From Leptospira sp. (GTDB lineage Bacteria > Spirochaetota > Leptospiria > Leptospirales > Leptospiraceae), in NCBI GenBank assembly GCA_016742255.1, contig JACVCB010000008.1:89124-153123 (forward strand): DNA of 64,000 bases, written 5' to 3'. A model generated the notes under the pieces. That model had not been told where the DNA came from. It worked only from the letters and a program-made list of their open reading frames with translations, and ran no database searches. A program made the translations under genes and the position numbers. Position 1 is the first letter of the stretch. Every line of letters begins with the position of its first letter. Below, in pieces: positions 43,312 through 52,281 of this stretch.

Positions 43312-44319
43312 GTGACAGAACCAAAACCATTATTACCAGGTTGGGAAGACTTAGAAATATCGACTCAAATCATCATACGTGATGCAATCAGTAGAGGAAT
43401 CGGAGTAGAAGTAATCGATCGTAAGGAAAATTTTTTACGTTTGGTCAAAGGCAATCATTCAGAATTTGTAAAAGAAGCTAGCAAAACACGTTTGGATAGT
43501 TTAATGACTTATTTGGTCATGGAAAATAAAATTGCTTCCAAACTAGTGTTAAGTGAAAGCCAAGTTAGAGTTCCTATTGGCAAAGATTATTCCCGAGTTG
43601 AAGACGCCTTGTTGGATTATCCGGTTTTTTTATCTAAAAAAAAAGTGATAAAACCTGTCACAACCAATTTTGGAATTGGAATTGGTATATCGAATCCAAA
43701 TGATTCTTTGGAAAAATTCACTTTTTTTGTCAAACAAGCCTTTTCATTTTCGAATTCAATCATTGTGGAAGAATTTATAGAAGGTCCTGAATACCGCTTT
43801 TTAGTATTAGGTGATGAAGTGGTGGCGGTTTGTAACCGCGTTCCTGCGAATGTGGTAGGGGATGGTATTCATACCATTAAGGAACTCATTGAAACAAAAA
43901 ACAAAGATCCTAGACGTGGGGAAGGTCATATCACTGCTTTAGAAAAAATCCAAATGTCAGAAACGGAAAGTTTAGTTCTTTCTGATTATGGATTAACATT
44001 CGACTCGGTTCCGAAAAAAGGGGAACAAGTATTTTTAAGAAAAAATTCCAATATATCAACTGGTGGTGATTCTATCGATGTAACTGATTTGGTTCACCCG
44101 GAGTTTAAAACTATTGCTTTAAATGCAGCAAAGGCAGCTTCTGCGGTGATTTGTGGGATTGATATCATATCGAGTGCGATTACGGAAAAACCAAATCCTG
44201 AACATTATGCGGTCTTAGAAATTAATTTTAATCCTGTGTTGTACATCCATGAGTTTCCTTATGCAGGAACACCAAGAGCTGTTGGTGATAAAATTCTCGA
44301 TTTATTAGGATTTACGTAA
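43312..44319 (+). CDS. Stand-alone ATP-grasp glutathione synthase (GshF C-terminal type)
   Basis: About 335 residues from GTG 43312; GAGG at 43302-43305 is well spaced for it, while GTG 43300 would overlap gshA. IKPVTTNFGIGIGI (ATP-grasp lysine and glycine loop), EEFIEGPEYRFLVLGDEVVAVCNRVPANVVGDG and EINFNPVLYIHEFP match the cyanophycin-synthetase-like ATP-grasp half of GshF, not E. coli GshB. With gshA it should complete glutathione synthesis. The 3' end overlaps the convergent glutaredoxin gene by 8 nt. Confidence 0.87.
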   Translation: MTEPKPLLPGWEDLEISTQIIIRDAISRGIGVEVIDRKENFLRLVKGNHSEFVKEASKTRLDSLMTYLVMENKIASKLVLSESQVRVPIGKDYSRVEDALLDYPVFLSKKKVIKPVTTNFGIGIGISNPNDSLEKFTFFVKQAFSFSNSIIVEEFIEGPEYRFLVLGDEVVAVCNRVPANVVGDGIHTIKELIETKNKDPRRGEGHITALEKIQMSETESLVLSDYGLTFDSVPKKGEQVFLRKNSNISTGGDSIDVTDLVHPEFKTIALNAAKAASAVICGIDIISSAITEKPNPEHYAVLEINFNPVLYIHEFPYAGTPRAVGDKILDLLGFT

Positions 44320-44554
44320 ATTTGTTTCGAAGGTAGTCGATGATGTCGAGAGATTCATACATTTTTGTCTCTCCGTCAACAAGGAAAGGGACTTGTGAAA
44401 TGCCACCTAACTTGATGACTTCGTCCCTGCCTTGTGTGCCATACCTTGCCTCTACCAAAATATAGTCCTTACCTTCTGTCAAACCTAGTGTGTGAATGGC
44501 TTGCCTAACACGGTAACAATAAGGACAGGAGTCATATTGGTAGAGACGGATCAT
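44312..44554 (-). CDS. Dithiol glutaredoxin
   Basis: 80 residues, a compact thioredoxin fold with the CPYC active site at 10-13 and the cis-proline segment GGISQVPFLVDG. It reduces disulfides with glutathione. First of a - strand run of thiol genes that faces the glutathione synthesis genes. Confidence 0.92.
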   Translation of the reverse strand: MIRLYQYDSCPYCYRVRQAIHTLGLTEGKDYILVEARYGTQGRDEVIKLGGISQVPFLVDGETKMYESLDIIDYLRNKFT

Positions 44555-44558
44555 GGGA

Positions 44559-44867
44559 TTAACCTACTTTTTTTTTGAGTTCCCCAGATTGAGCCATTTG
44601 CACCGTGATGTCATGTCCACCAACAAATTCACCATTGATATAAAGTTGAGGGATGGTTGGCCAATTGGTGTATTCTTTAATTCCTTCTCTGACTTTCATG
44701 TCGGAAAGAACATTAAAAGAACCAAATGGAATCCCTTGTTGTTTTAAGGTTGAGACCACACCTGCAGAAAATCCGCATTGTGGCATTTCAGGGGTTCCTT
44801 TCATAAAAAGAAAAACCTTTTCCGAATTGATTAACGATTCAATTTTATCTTTTAACTCTTGTTCCAT
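44559..44867 (-). CDS. grxD: Monothiol glutaredoxin (Grx4/GrxD type)
   Basis: 102 residues with the monothiol CGFS motif at 31-34, WPTIPQLYINGEFVGGHDI and the FMKGTPEMPQ lead, all typical of Grx4. These proteins bind a bridging [2Fe-2S] cluster with glutathione and pair with BolA; a bolA gene follows 2 nt downstream of it in reading order's upstream side. Confidence 0.95.
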   Translation of the reverse strand: MEQELKDKIESLINSEKVFLFMKGTPEMPQCGFSAGVVSTLKQQGIPFGSFNVLSDMKVREGIKEYTNWPTIPQLYINGEFVGGHDITVQMAQSGELKKKVG

Positions 44868-44869
44868 TA

Positions 44870-45094
44870 TTATTCACTCCTTGTTTCCAATGCTAATGCA
44901 TGGATTTCTTCTTTTAATTCTTCTTTTAAAGTAGCATACACCATACGGTGTTGTTCAATAAGACCCTTACCATTAAATCCTTTGTAAGTGACAACCGCTT
45001 TGATATGTACGCCGTCACGGTAAGGATCTAAAATTTCGACAGTACAACCTGGCAAACCCTCTTCGATTTTTTTTTGGATTTCTGGAATGGTCAT
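44870..45094 (-). CDS. BolA family protein (IbaG-like)
   Basis: 74 residues from the ATG at 45094; a longer frame upstream overlaps the GST gene and adds no BolA sequence. GVHIKAVVTYKGFNGKGLIEQHRMVYATLKEE is the BolA core. Adjacent to the CGFS glutaredoxin gene, so the two probably form the [2Fe-2S] Grx-BolA complex for cluster delivery. Confidence 0.9.
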   Translation of the reverse strand: MTIPEIQKKIEEGLPGCTVEILDPYRDGVHIKAVVTYKGFNGKGLIEQHRMVYATLKEELKEEIHALALETRSE

Positions 45095-45095
45095 C

Positions 45096-45767
45096 CTACA
45101 ATTTTCCTCCCAACCATGAGTTGTGGGCTTTGATAAATTCAATGTATTCTTTTGGCACTTCTGGTAAAACAGAATTCTTTACTGATGGTAAAGAAAGTAG
45201 TGTATCACTCCAAATTTGAATTTTTGGAAATCCACTTACTAGATCAAATTCGGCTCCCTTTGATTTTAGAAAATCCAAACGCATAAAAAAAGGTGCATAG
45301 GCAGTATCAACCAGGTGCTTGGAATCACCTGCAAAGAATAACTTACCATCTTTTGGGTTGGGTAAAACTGGTTCTAAGATTTTAAATTTCGAAAGAATTT
45401 CGTCCCTTTTTTTGTTGGATTCTGCCTCATCTTTTGACATGGTCCATAAATATTGGTCAACCAGTAAGGCACTTGCAAATTCTGCCCAAGCTCTATGTTT
45501 TGCTTTTACCAATGGGTCTTTTGGATGGAGGCTCGGAAGGTTTGTTTCATCCAAATATTCGTTAATCACCGCAGATTCAAACAACACTTCGTCTCCCACT
45601 ACAAGCGCCGGAACCCGACCAAAAGGTGAAATTTTTAAAAACCAATCTGGTTTATTTGCTAAATCAATGTATTTGATTTCATAATCTACTTTTTTTTCTA
45701 ATAGGTTAATCACTGAGCGTTGCACATACGGACAAAGTTTGAAGCTGATGAGTGTTGGTTTTACCAT
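45096..45767 (-). CDS. Glutathione S-transferase family protein
   Basis: 223 residues. The N-terminal thioredoxin-like domain has SFKLCPYVQRS (a CPYV site as in omega/beta-like GSTs), RVPALVVGD and the glutathione-binding ESAVINEYLDE. A helical C-terminal domain follows (about 85-215). Substrate unknown; genomic setting is glutathione metabolism. Confidence 0.9.
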   Translation of the reverse strand: MVKPTLISFKLCPYVQRSVINLLEKKVDYEIKYIDLANKPDWFLKISPFGRVPALVVGDEVLFESAVINEYLDETNLPSLHPKDPLVKAKHRAWAEFASALLVDQYLWTMSKDEAESNKKRDEILSKFKILEPVLPNPKDGKLFFAGDSKHLVDTAYAPFFMRLDFLKSKGAEFDLVSGFPKIQIWSDTLLSLPSVKNSVLPEVPKEYIEFIKAHNSWLGGKL

Positions 45768-45780
45768 ACAAATTAGACTC

Positions 45781-46065
45781 CTAATTGGGCGAGGATAGAT
45801 CCATTTCTAGAGCATGGAGGCCTTTTTTAAATTCAGGTCCGAGGAGCGAATAAACTTCTCTGTGTTGTTCCACCGTTGACTTTCCGTGGAATTTGGGTGA
45901 TACCATTTTGATCCGAAAGTGGGTTTCCTTGGAATCCTTGGTCATACCAGGGTGACCCGCATGTTCCCATGATACATCGAGTACAGAAAGTTCTGTGGGA
46001 AGGAAAAACTCCTTCAAAACTTGTTCCATTCGATCTTTTCTAGTTTGTTTAGTTTCTAATTCCAT
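45781..46065 (-). CDS. Second BolA family protein
   Basis: About 94 residues from the ATG at 46065. THFRIKMVSPKFHGKSTVEQHREVYSLL and the end GLHALEMDL match BolA, closer to classic BolA than the IbaG-like copy nearby. It overlaps the ABC permease end by 17 nt. Two BolA genes within 1 kb of a Grx4 suggest distinct Fe-S transfer partners. Confidence 0.9.
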   Translation of the reverse strand: MELETKQTRKDRMEQVLKEFFLPTELSVLDVSWEHAGHPGMTKDSKETHFRIKMVSPKFHGKSTVEQHREVYSLLGPEFKKGLHALEMDLSSPN

Positions 46066-46819
46066 AACCAATTTTCATTAACCTAACATTGAGTAAAAAT
46101 AAAAGAGCACAAAGAAATAGGATAAAACTAAGAGAAAAAATTAAATTTACATCCGTTATCCCGATAAATCCATATCGGAAAAGATTCACCATATACAAAA
46201 TCGGATTTAGATATGAGACGGTTTGCCAAAATTCAGGTAAATTTTTGACAGAATAAAACACACCACCTAAGTAAGTTAATGGTGTGAGGATAAAAGTGGG
46301 AATGATTGTAACATCATCAAATTTTTTCGCAAAAAGAGCATTAAAAAATCCACCAAGGGAGAATAAAATCGATGTTAGGATGACTGTAAAAAAGATGATG
46401 ATGGGATGTTGGAATTGAAGGTTTGTAAAAAATAAGGAAGTGAGAGTGACTAAAATTCCGACAAAAAGACCTCGCACCACTCCGCCAAACGTATAACCTA
46501 AAACAATGGTATAAGGAGAAGTAGGTGATACCAAAAGTTCTTCGATATTTTTTTGGAACTTACTGGAAAAAAAGGAAGAAACAACATTGTTATAGGAATT
46601 GGTTATGACACTCATCATGATAAGTCCGGGAACAATGAATTCGATGTAAGTAAAATTTCCGATTTTGCCAATTTGTCTCCCAACAAGTTCCCCAAAAATA
46701 AGGAAATAAAGTGCCATTGTGATTACGGGTGGGATTAAGGTTTGGACCCAGATTCTAATGATTCGAATCCATTCTCTTCGAACGATGGTTTTAAGTGCCG
46801 TTAAGTTTTCTTGCCACAT
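46049..46819 (-). CDS. ABC-2 type transporter permease
   Basis: 256 residues with six hydrophobic segments. LLVSPTSPYTIVLGYTFGGVVRG is the ABC-2 family signature region, and the layout matches YadH/NodJ-type exporters. It pairs with the ATPase gene 2 nt upstream. The exported substrate is unknown. Confidence 0.88.
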   Translation of the reverse strand: MWQENLTALKTIVRREWIRIIRIWVQTLIPPVITMALYFLIFGELVGRQIGKIGNFTYIEFIVPGLIMMSVITNSYNNVVSSFFSSKFQKNIEELLVSPTSPYTIVLGYTFGGVVRGLFVGILVTLTSLFFTNLQFQHPIIIFFTVILTSILFSLGGFFNALFAKKFDDVTIIPTFILTPLTYLGGVFYSVKNLPEFWQTVSYLNPILYMVNLFRYGFIGITDVNLIFSLSFILFLCALLFLLNVRLMKIGYGIRN

Positions 46820-46821
46820 GA

Positions 46822-47739
46822 TTAGTTTTTTCCTGTAAGTGATAAAAACAATTCTTCTAAACGATTTGATTTATTTCTCAAACTTAAAACTTCCATCTTA
46901 TGTTTTGTCAGTTCGGCAAATAAATCATTTACTGAGGTTTTTTTGTCCAATTGAACTTCTAGACTATGGTCATCTAACCAAAGCCAGTTGAAACGTTTAG
47001 AGTTTGGTTTTGTTTTAAAAGATTTTTTTAAATCGATGATGAAGGTTTCTTTGTCCAATCTTTGTAAGAGTTTTTTCATCGATGTATTTTCGACAATTTC
47101 TCCCTTATCAATGATTGCTATATTTTTACAAAGGGATTCTGCTTCTTCTAGGTAATGTGTGGTAAGGATGATTGTTTTACCTTCTTTGTTGAGTTCTTTT
47201 AAAAAATCCCACATGGACCTTCTAATTTCAATGTCCACACCTGCTGTTGGCTCATCCAATATTAGTAATTTTGGATCATGAATGAGAGCTCTTGCAATCA
47301 TCAACCTACGTTTCATTCCACCACTTAATGTACCGGCGGCTGATTTACGTTTGTCATAAAGTGAGAGTTTATCTAGATAGTACTTTACTTTGTCTTTGGC
47401 CTCTCTCAGTGGCATCCCATAAAAACCTGCTTGGTTGATGAGGATCTGTTCTACAGCTTCAAAAATCCCAAAGTTGAATTCTTGTGGGACAATTCCGATG
47501 AATGTTTTTGCAAGATTTGGATTTTCATCTATATCCACTCCAAAGATTTTCACTTTGCCATTGGTTTTATTCACCAAGGAACTTAAGATCCCTATTGTGG
47601 TAGACTTCCCTGCACCATTGGGTCCAAGTAGGGCAAAAAAATCTCCTGTTTCGACTTTTAAATCGATCGATCGAAGTGCTTTCACACCGTTTTTGTATGT
47701 TTTCTCAAGTCCAATTAATTCAATCGCAAAGGGATTCAT
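46822..47739 (-). CDS. ABC transporter ATPase (YadG/NodI-like)
   Basis: 305 residues. LLGPNGAGKST, LSGGMKRRLMIARAL, LILDEPTAGVD and THYLEEAE are present, followed by a C-terminal regulatory segment of about 80 residues typical of multidrug/polysaccharide exporters. It abuts trhO upstream and the permease downstream, so the genes are probably co-transcribed. Confidence 0.9.
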   Translation of the reverse strand: MNPFAIELIGLEKTYKNGVKALRSIDLKVETGDFFALLGPNGAGKSTTIGILSSLVNKTNGKVKIFGVDIDENPNLAKTFIGIVPQEFNFGIFEAVEQILINQAGFYGMPLREAKDKVKYYLDKLSLYDKRKSAAGTLSGGMKRRLMIARALIHDPKLLILDEPTAGVDIEIRRSMWDFLKELNKEGKTIILTTHYLEEAESLCKNIAIIDKGEIVENTSMKKLLQRLDKETFIIDLKKSFKTKPNSKRFNWLWLDDHSLEVQLDKKTSVNDLFAELTKHKMEVLSLRNKSNRLEELFLSLTGKN

Positions 47740-48771
47740 TTATTTTCCTACTAATTTTCTTGTTAGGTGATGGGTTGGGTATTTCTGTTGTTTTCTTTGT
47801 TCTTGTCTTAGTCTTTTTTGTTCCTCTACTGGAAGAGATACAATGTTTTTGCATTCGTCGGAACAACAACCAAGTAAAGACTCAGAACAAGATTCACATT
47901 GTACAATGAGGACATGGCATCCTAAATTAGCACAGTTAGTGTGACGGTCAGATGGTTTGCCACAAGTATAACAAACGGTTAAAACATCATCAGTAATCCT
48001 TTCTCCCAATCTGTCATCAAACACAAAGTTTTTGCCTTTGAATTTTGATTGTAATCCATTGTCTTGGACAACTTTCGCATAATTGATGATTCCTCCACGT
48101 AACTGATGGACTTTTTCAAAACCTTTGTATTTTAAGTAAGCACTTGCTTTTTCACACCGGATTCCTCCAGTACAATAAAGTAAGATTTTTTTATCTTTAT
48201 CATTCTCTAGAATTTTTTCGACTAACGGTAATTCTTCCCGGAAGGTTCCGACATCTGGTAAAATTGCATTTTCGAAATGACCCACTTCCGATTCATAATT
48301 GTTTCGGAGGTCAACAACAATGACTCCTTCTTCATCCAATGCATTATGAAATTCAAGAGGTGAGAGATGGGTTCCCACATTGGAAGGATCAAATTGAGAA
48401 TCATCTAATCCGTCAGCGACAATTTTTTTTCTGACTTTGATTGCTAGTTTGATAAAACTTTCCTTTTTATCTTCCACTGCATCATTAAAATAGATATTGT
48501 TAAGTTCCGGAACCGAATCGACAAAGGAACGTAATTTTTCGACATTCTCTATTGGAATTGAAAATTGTGCATTAATTCCTTCGTTTGCTAAATAAATTCT
48601 TCCTAGGATTCCTAAGTCTTCAAAAGAATCATAGAGTAAATTCCGAAATTCCAATGGATTTTCAATTTTAACATAACGATAAAATGATATGACCCGTCTT
48701 TCTCTTGTATCTAACAAAACTTTTTTCTTAAGGGTATCCTTATCAAAACGATTGAATAAAAATTTTTTCAT
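47740..48771 (-). CDS. trhO: tRNA uridine(34) hydroxylase, rhodanese type (TrhO/YceA)
   Basis: 343 residues. An N-terminal acylphosphatase-like domain (GRIYLANEGINAQFS), a rhodanese domain with active C200 in LLYCTGGIRCEKASAYL, and a C-terminal cysteine-rich segment (CYTCGKPSDRHTNC, CESCSESLLGCCSDEC) are as in TrhO. It hydroxylates U34 of tRNAs (ho5U). ATGA-type overlap with the reductase gene upstream. Confidence 0.92.
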   Translation of the reverse strand: MKKFLFNRFDKDTLKKKVLLDTRERRVISFYRYVKIENPLEFRNLLYDSFEDLGILGRIYLANEGINAQFSIPIENVEKLRSFVDSVPELNNIYFNDAVEDKKESFIKLAIKVRKKIVADGLDDSQFDPSNVGTHLSPLEFHNALDEEGVIVVDLRNNYESEVGHFENAILPDVGTFREELPLVEKILENDKDKKILLYCTGGIRCEKASAYLKYKGFEKVHQLRGGIINYAKVVQDNGLQSKFKGKNFVFDDRLGERITDDVLTVCYTCGKPSDRHTNCANLGCHVLIVQCESCSESLLGCCSDECKNIVSLPVEEQKRLRQEQRKQQKYPTHHLTRKLVGK

Positions 48772-50153
48772 GATTTTTCCTCTTTCATTTTTTGTTCGCG
48801 AACTTTCCGAAATGCATTCCTTGTAATTTCTGAAATGGCTGGATGGATATAAACCATTCCTAAATAGTCTTCGAGCTTAGCATTTAAAAACATTCCCATC
48901 AGTATTTGGTGGATGAGATTGGATGCTTCCTCTCCAATGATATGGGCACCAAGTACTTGTTCGGTTTCCTTTGAAACTAAAACCTTCACAAAACCTAAAT
49001 TAGATAATCTTGCCATGCCTGTCGCACTGGAAGAATAGGGATTGATTCCTTTGTAATACGGGATCCCTTCCTTTATCAATGATTCCTCTGTTTTTCCCAC
49101 ACTTGCAATTTGTGGGTTTGTAAAAATGGCTTCAGGGATGGGAGGGTAGACAATTGGTTGGTCTTTTTTATTACCAAATAGATGTTCAAAGAGGTATTCT
49201 CCTTCAAAGTTAGCACTGTGCCGGAAAAAATACTTTCCGATCACATCGCCAAAAGCATAAACACCTGGTTCACCAGTTTGTAAGGTACCATCCACTTGAA
49301 TAAAACCTTCTTCGTTAACTTGTATGTTTGTATTTTCTAAGTGTAATTCCTCTGTATTGGGTTTGATACCTGTGGCAACGAGGAGTTCATCTGCTTCGAA
49401 CTGGGAATAATTTCCCTCTTTCGTTTTTCCACTGACTTTGAATTTTTGGTTTTGGTAAGAAACCGATTCGAATTGAAAATCAGTGTGGATCGGAAAGGGT
49501 AAGTGTTTACTTAACTCGGTTTTGACATCACCATCGATATGCCGGAGGATTTCCCCTCGAGTGATCCCTGTTACTTGGCACCCGTATGCTTGGTAAGCAG
49601 CACCAAGTTCGAGTGAGATAAAACCAGCTCCGATAATGAGTAAAGATTTTGGAAATTTAGGAGGGGAGAGTGCTTCTCTAGAAGTCCAATAGGGAGTATT
49701 TTCCAATCCTTGTATGTTTGGGATTTTGGGTCTTGTGCCAGTAACAATGAATATGTGTTTTGCGGTGTAATCGTTTTCTCCATCTGTGAGAACTTTAGAT
49801 GACTTAAACCAAACTTTTTTAGGGATGTAATCTATATTGGGATTTTTTTCATACGCAATTGGAATGGAATCGGAATCGGCTTTTACGGTTTGGTTCACTC
49901 TTTGGAATATGGATTCGACTGGAACCGTTGTTGGTTTTGGGAAATTGATCCCAAATCGTTCTCCTTCGTTTCGGAGTCTGATCAGCTCAGAAGGATAAAT
50001 GATCATTTTGGAAGGGATACATCCTCGATTGAGGCAAGTTCCCCCTGGCGTCTCTTTTTCAAAGACAACCACTCGTTTGCCAATGAGAGAAGGAGGGGTC
50101 ACAAGTTTGGTTCCAGCACCAGCTCCTACCACCAAAATGTCATATTCTTTCAT
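48768..50153 (-). CDS. Pyridine nucleotide-disulfide oxidoreductase, mycothione/glutathione-reductase-like
   Basis: About 461 residues from the ATG at 50153 (a TTG six codons upstream is less likely). FAD motif VVGAGAGTKL, redox cysteines in GGTCLNRGCIPSK, NAD(P) motif IIGAGFISLELGAAYQ and the end IHPAISEI with the catalytic His-Glu are present. The N-terminal GAGAGTKL and KMIIYPSELIRL recall mycothione reductase more than dihydrolipoamide dehydrogenase. In a glutathione cluster it may serve as the disulfide reductase for that thiol; that is inference. Confidence 0.82.
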   Translation of the reverse strand: MKEYDILVVGAGAGTKLVTPPSLIGKRVVVFEKETPGGTCLNRGCIPSKMIIYPSELIRLRNEGERFGINFPKPTTVPVESIFQRVNQTVKADSDSIPIAYEKNPNIDYIPKKVWFKSSKVLTDGENDYTAKHIFIVTGTRPKIPNIQGLENTPYWTSREALSPPKFPKSLLIIGAGFISLELGAAYQAYGCQVTGITRGEILRHIDGDVKTELSKHLPFPIHTDFQFESVSYQNQKFKVSGKTKEGNYSQFEADELLVATGIKPNTEELHLENTNIQVNEEGFIQVDGTLQTGEPGVYAFGDVIGKYFFRHSANFEGEYLFEHLFGNKKDQPIVYPPIPEAIFTNPQIASVGKTEESLIKEGIPYYKGINPYSSSATGMARLSNLGFVKVLVSKETEQVLGAHIIGEEASNLIHQILMGMFLNAKLEDYLGMVYIHPAISEITRNAFRKVREQKMKEEKS

Positions 50154-50254
50154 AATGGTTCCAGACTCCAAAGCACCTGAATTCTGTAAATGAAGCTATC
50201 TTTGATTTGGCAAAATTAACATCCTTTCTGAAACCAAAACTTCCACTCGGTGGT

Positions 50255-51025
50255 TCAATTAGGAGTTTCTCCTTCGACGAAGGGATTTTTTACCTTCTGG
50301 AGTCTTTCTACGATCTCATTTTTGCGGATCTCAAAGGTATCTGGTGGGTCATTCTCGTGCCAGGTTTGGTAGAGTTTACGTTTTCCCTCCGGGATGGGAA
50401 TTTGGTACCGCCATTCCATATAAAAGTAAATCCTGGCAATGTCTCCTCTGATGTCTGGTTTTGGTTCGGCAATGGATTCTTTAAAGTTCACTTCAAAATC
50501 ACAAAGTCCATACTCCCTGGGTTCTCCATCCATTTCTCCAAAAGGAAAAATGCCTCGGTCAGCGTTAATTTCGCCAGGTACGGGAACGATGTTGTGGAGG
50601 TCGGCTTCGATGAGATTAAATTCAGGATCTGTTGCACCACAACACTTCCTTCCTTTTAAAAGTTTTCCACCAACTTCACAATTGGATTTGGTCCAACACT
50701 CTCTTGTTTTTCCAAAACTATAAGCAGGAACAATGTGTTCCCATTCGATGTAGGATTGTCGTTTGGAATCTTTCCTTGCTTGTAATCCACAAGAATCTTG
50801 TTTGATTCTAAAACGTCCGAGTTCCTCTTCATCTTTTTCGAACTCACATCCACAATAAAAATCCTTTCCCACTTTTGCATAAAACCGTTTTAAAACACGT
50901 TTTGCTTTTTGAAAATCGGTGATTCGGTTTTTACCACTCGTTTCTGCTTCATACGATTCAGAAAAAATTACATAACCAAACCCAAATACCAACGTAAGTA
51001 GAAATAATATGGAAATTCGTTTCAA
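50255..51025 (-). CDS. Exported endonuclease I (EndA/Vvn family)
   Basis: 256 residues. An N-terminal signal or anchor segment (5-20) leads to the nuclease core: YIEWEHIVPA holds the catalytic His, EADLHNIVP and RGDIARIYFYM the magnesium-binding positions. Several cysteines suggest disulfides in the periplasm. It cuts DNA non-specifically outside the cytoplasm. Confidence 0.88.
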   Translation of the reverse strand: MKRISILFLLTLVFGFGYVIFSESYEAETSGKNRITDFQKAKRVLKRFYAKVGKDFYCGCEFEKDEEELGRFRIKQDSCGLQARKDSKRQSYIEWEHIVPAYSFGKTRECWTKSNCEVGGKLLKGRKCCGATDPEFNLIEADLHNIVPVPGEINADRGIFPFGEMDGEPREYGLCDFEVNFKESIAEPKPDIRGDIARIYFYMEWRYQIPIPEGKRKLYQTWHENDPPDTFEIRKNEIVERLQKVKNPFVEGETPN

Positions 51026-51042
51026 TGGTTTATGAGAGTAGC

Positions 51043-51435
51043 TTAATACACTAATGGTAAGATATACAATCCAATATTACAAAGAAATGCAAGTGTCCAT
51101 GTGGTAGAACGTGCAAAAGAAAAATCAGCAACGTAAAGGTAAATGTATAAAAAACGTAAGGAAACAAAACTGAGTGCGAGGATTTCAGCGAAATAAAAAT
51201 CTACTTCAACGATTAAATTGAGAAGGATGGCAATCGCAAATATTGGGAATGCTTCGAATCCATTTTGGTGTGCACCATAAGCTCGTCCACCCCATCCAGT
51301 GAGTTTTGATTGTTGTAACCTTGGATGGTGGTTGTCATATCCTTTCCCTTCGCGGGACATGGCAACGGCAACAACAGCTTTAGCTAAATAAATTTGAAAT
51401 ATGGAAACGAGGAGGCAGATGATAAGAATTGTCAT
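51043..51435 (-). CDS. MAPEG family membrane protein
   Basis: 130 residues and four hydrophobic segments. RAYGAHQNGFEAFPIFAIAIL contains the conserved E-x-F/N-pattern of MAPEG proteins, which include membrane glutathione S-transferases. The exact reaction is unknown. Its place in a glutathione neighbourhood fits the family. Confidence 0.82.
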   Translation of the reverse strand: MTILIICLLVSIFQIYLAKAVVAVAMSREGKGYDNHHPRLQQSKLTGWGGRAYGAHQNGFEAFPIFAIAILLNLIVEVDFYFAEILALSFVSLRFLYIYLYVADFSFARSTTWTLAFLCNIGLYILPLVY

Positions 51436-51480
51436 TTGACTAAAAGTAAAATGTCGATTCCCTTTTGTAAAATGAAAATT

Positions 51481-52257
51481 TTACCAATGGTCTCTCAGTT
51501 TCCGTAAGAGTAAGAATACAGAACGATCATCTGTGACCGTTTCTCCCATTTCTGTTAGTCGGTCCTTTATGGATTTTGAATCACGTCGAAAGAATGGGCT
51601 TAATTTTTTTTCAAGTCCGATGGTTGAGACCATATGGGGAGTAAGTGTTTTTTGGAACAATTCTCTCTCTTCGTGAATGGGTTCAATATGTTTAGAAAAG
51701 GCCAGATTATTCTCCCAATAATCATGGCCTGGATACAAACGACATGAGTCAGGTAAATTGGCATAACGGTTGTTTATGGTTTCATACAAGGCATTTGGAT
51801 CTCCACCACGGAAACAATTGCCCACACCTACATTGAATAATGTATCACCTGAAAAAATTCCAAGTATGGTTTTAGGATTTTTATGTACAAAACTTAAATG
51901 AGAAAATGTATGACCGGGAGTGTCCCAAACTTCAATGGATTCCCCTTCCACTGAAAAACAAATTTGTCCTTCTGCTAATGTTTCGTCGAGTCCAGGGATT
52001 TTTCCTTTGGCATTTTTGTGCCCATAGATGAGACATTTGGTTTCTTCTTTTAATTCTAAATTTCCTTCTGTATGATCACCATGTTCATGTGTATTCAAAA
52101 TTCCTTTTAGTTTTAGACCCATTTTTTTAATCTGTGCCAAGATGAGTGGAGCATGATAGGGATCTACAGAGTATGCTTCACCAGTTCGGTTGGAATAAAT
52201 GAGATATGTGAAGTTGCGAAGGGGAGAGTTCGTAAAGATGGGAAGGATTTCAATCAT
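51481..52257 (-). CDS. gloB: Metallo-beta-lactamase fold hydrolase, glyoxalase II-like
   Basis: 258 residues. The metal motif THEHGDHTEGN (two-metal HxHxDH), GHTFSHLSF, FSGDTLFNVGVGNCFRGG and LYPGHDYWENNL match hydroxyacylglutathione hydrolase, which hydrolyses S-D-lactoylglutathione. gloA is not adjacent. Persulfide dioxygenases are an alternative, but FRGGDP.ALYE and YPGHDYWENNL favour glyoxalase II. Confidence 0.85.
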   Translation of the reverse strand: MIEILPIFTNSPLRNFTYLIYSNRTGEAYSVDPYHAPLILAQIKKMGLKLKGILNTHEHGDHTEGNLELKEETKCLIYGHKNAKGKIPGLDETLAEGQICFSVEGESIEVWDTPGHTFSHLSFVHKNPKTILGIFSGDTLFNVGVGNCFRGGDPNALYETINNRYANLPDSCRLYPGHDYWENNLAFSKHIEPIHEERELFQKTLTPHMVSTIGLEKKLSPFFRRDSKSIKDRLTEMGETVTDDRSVFLLLRKLRDHW

Positions 52258-52281
52258 TTTGATTTCATCCTTCCCTTTGGT

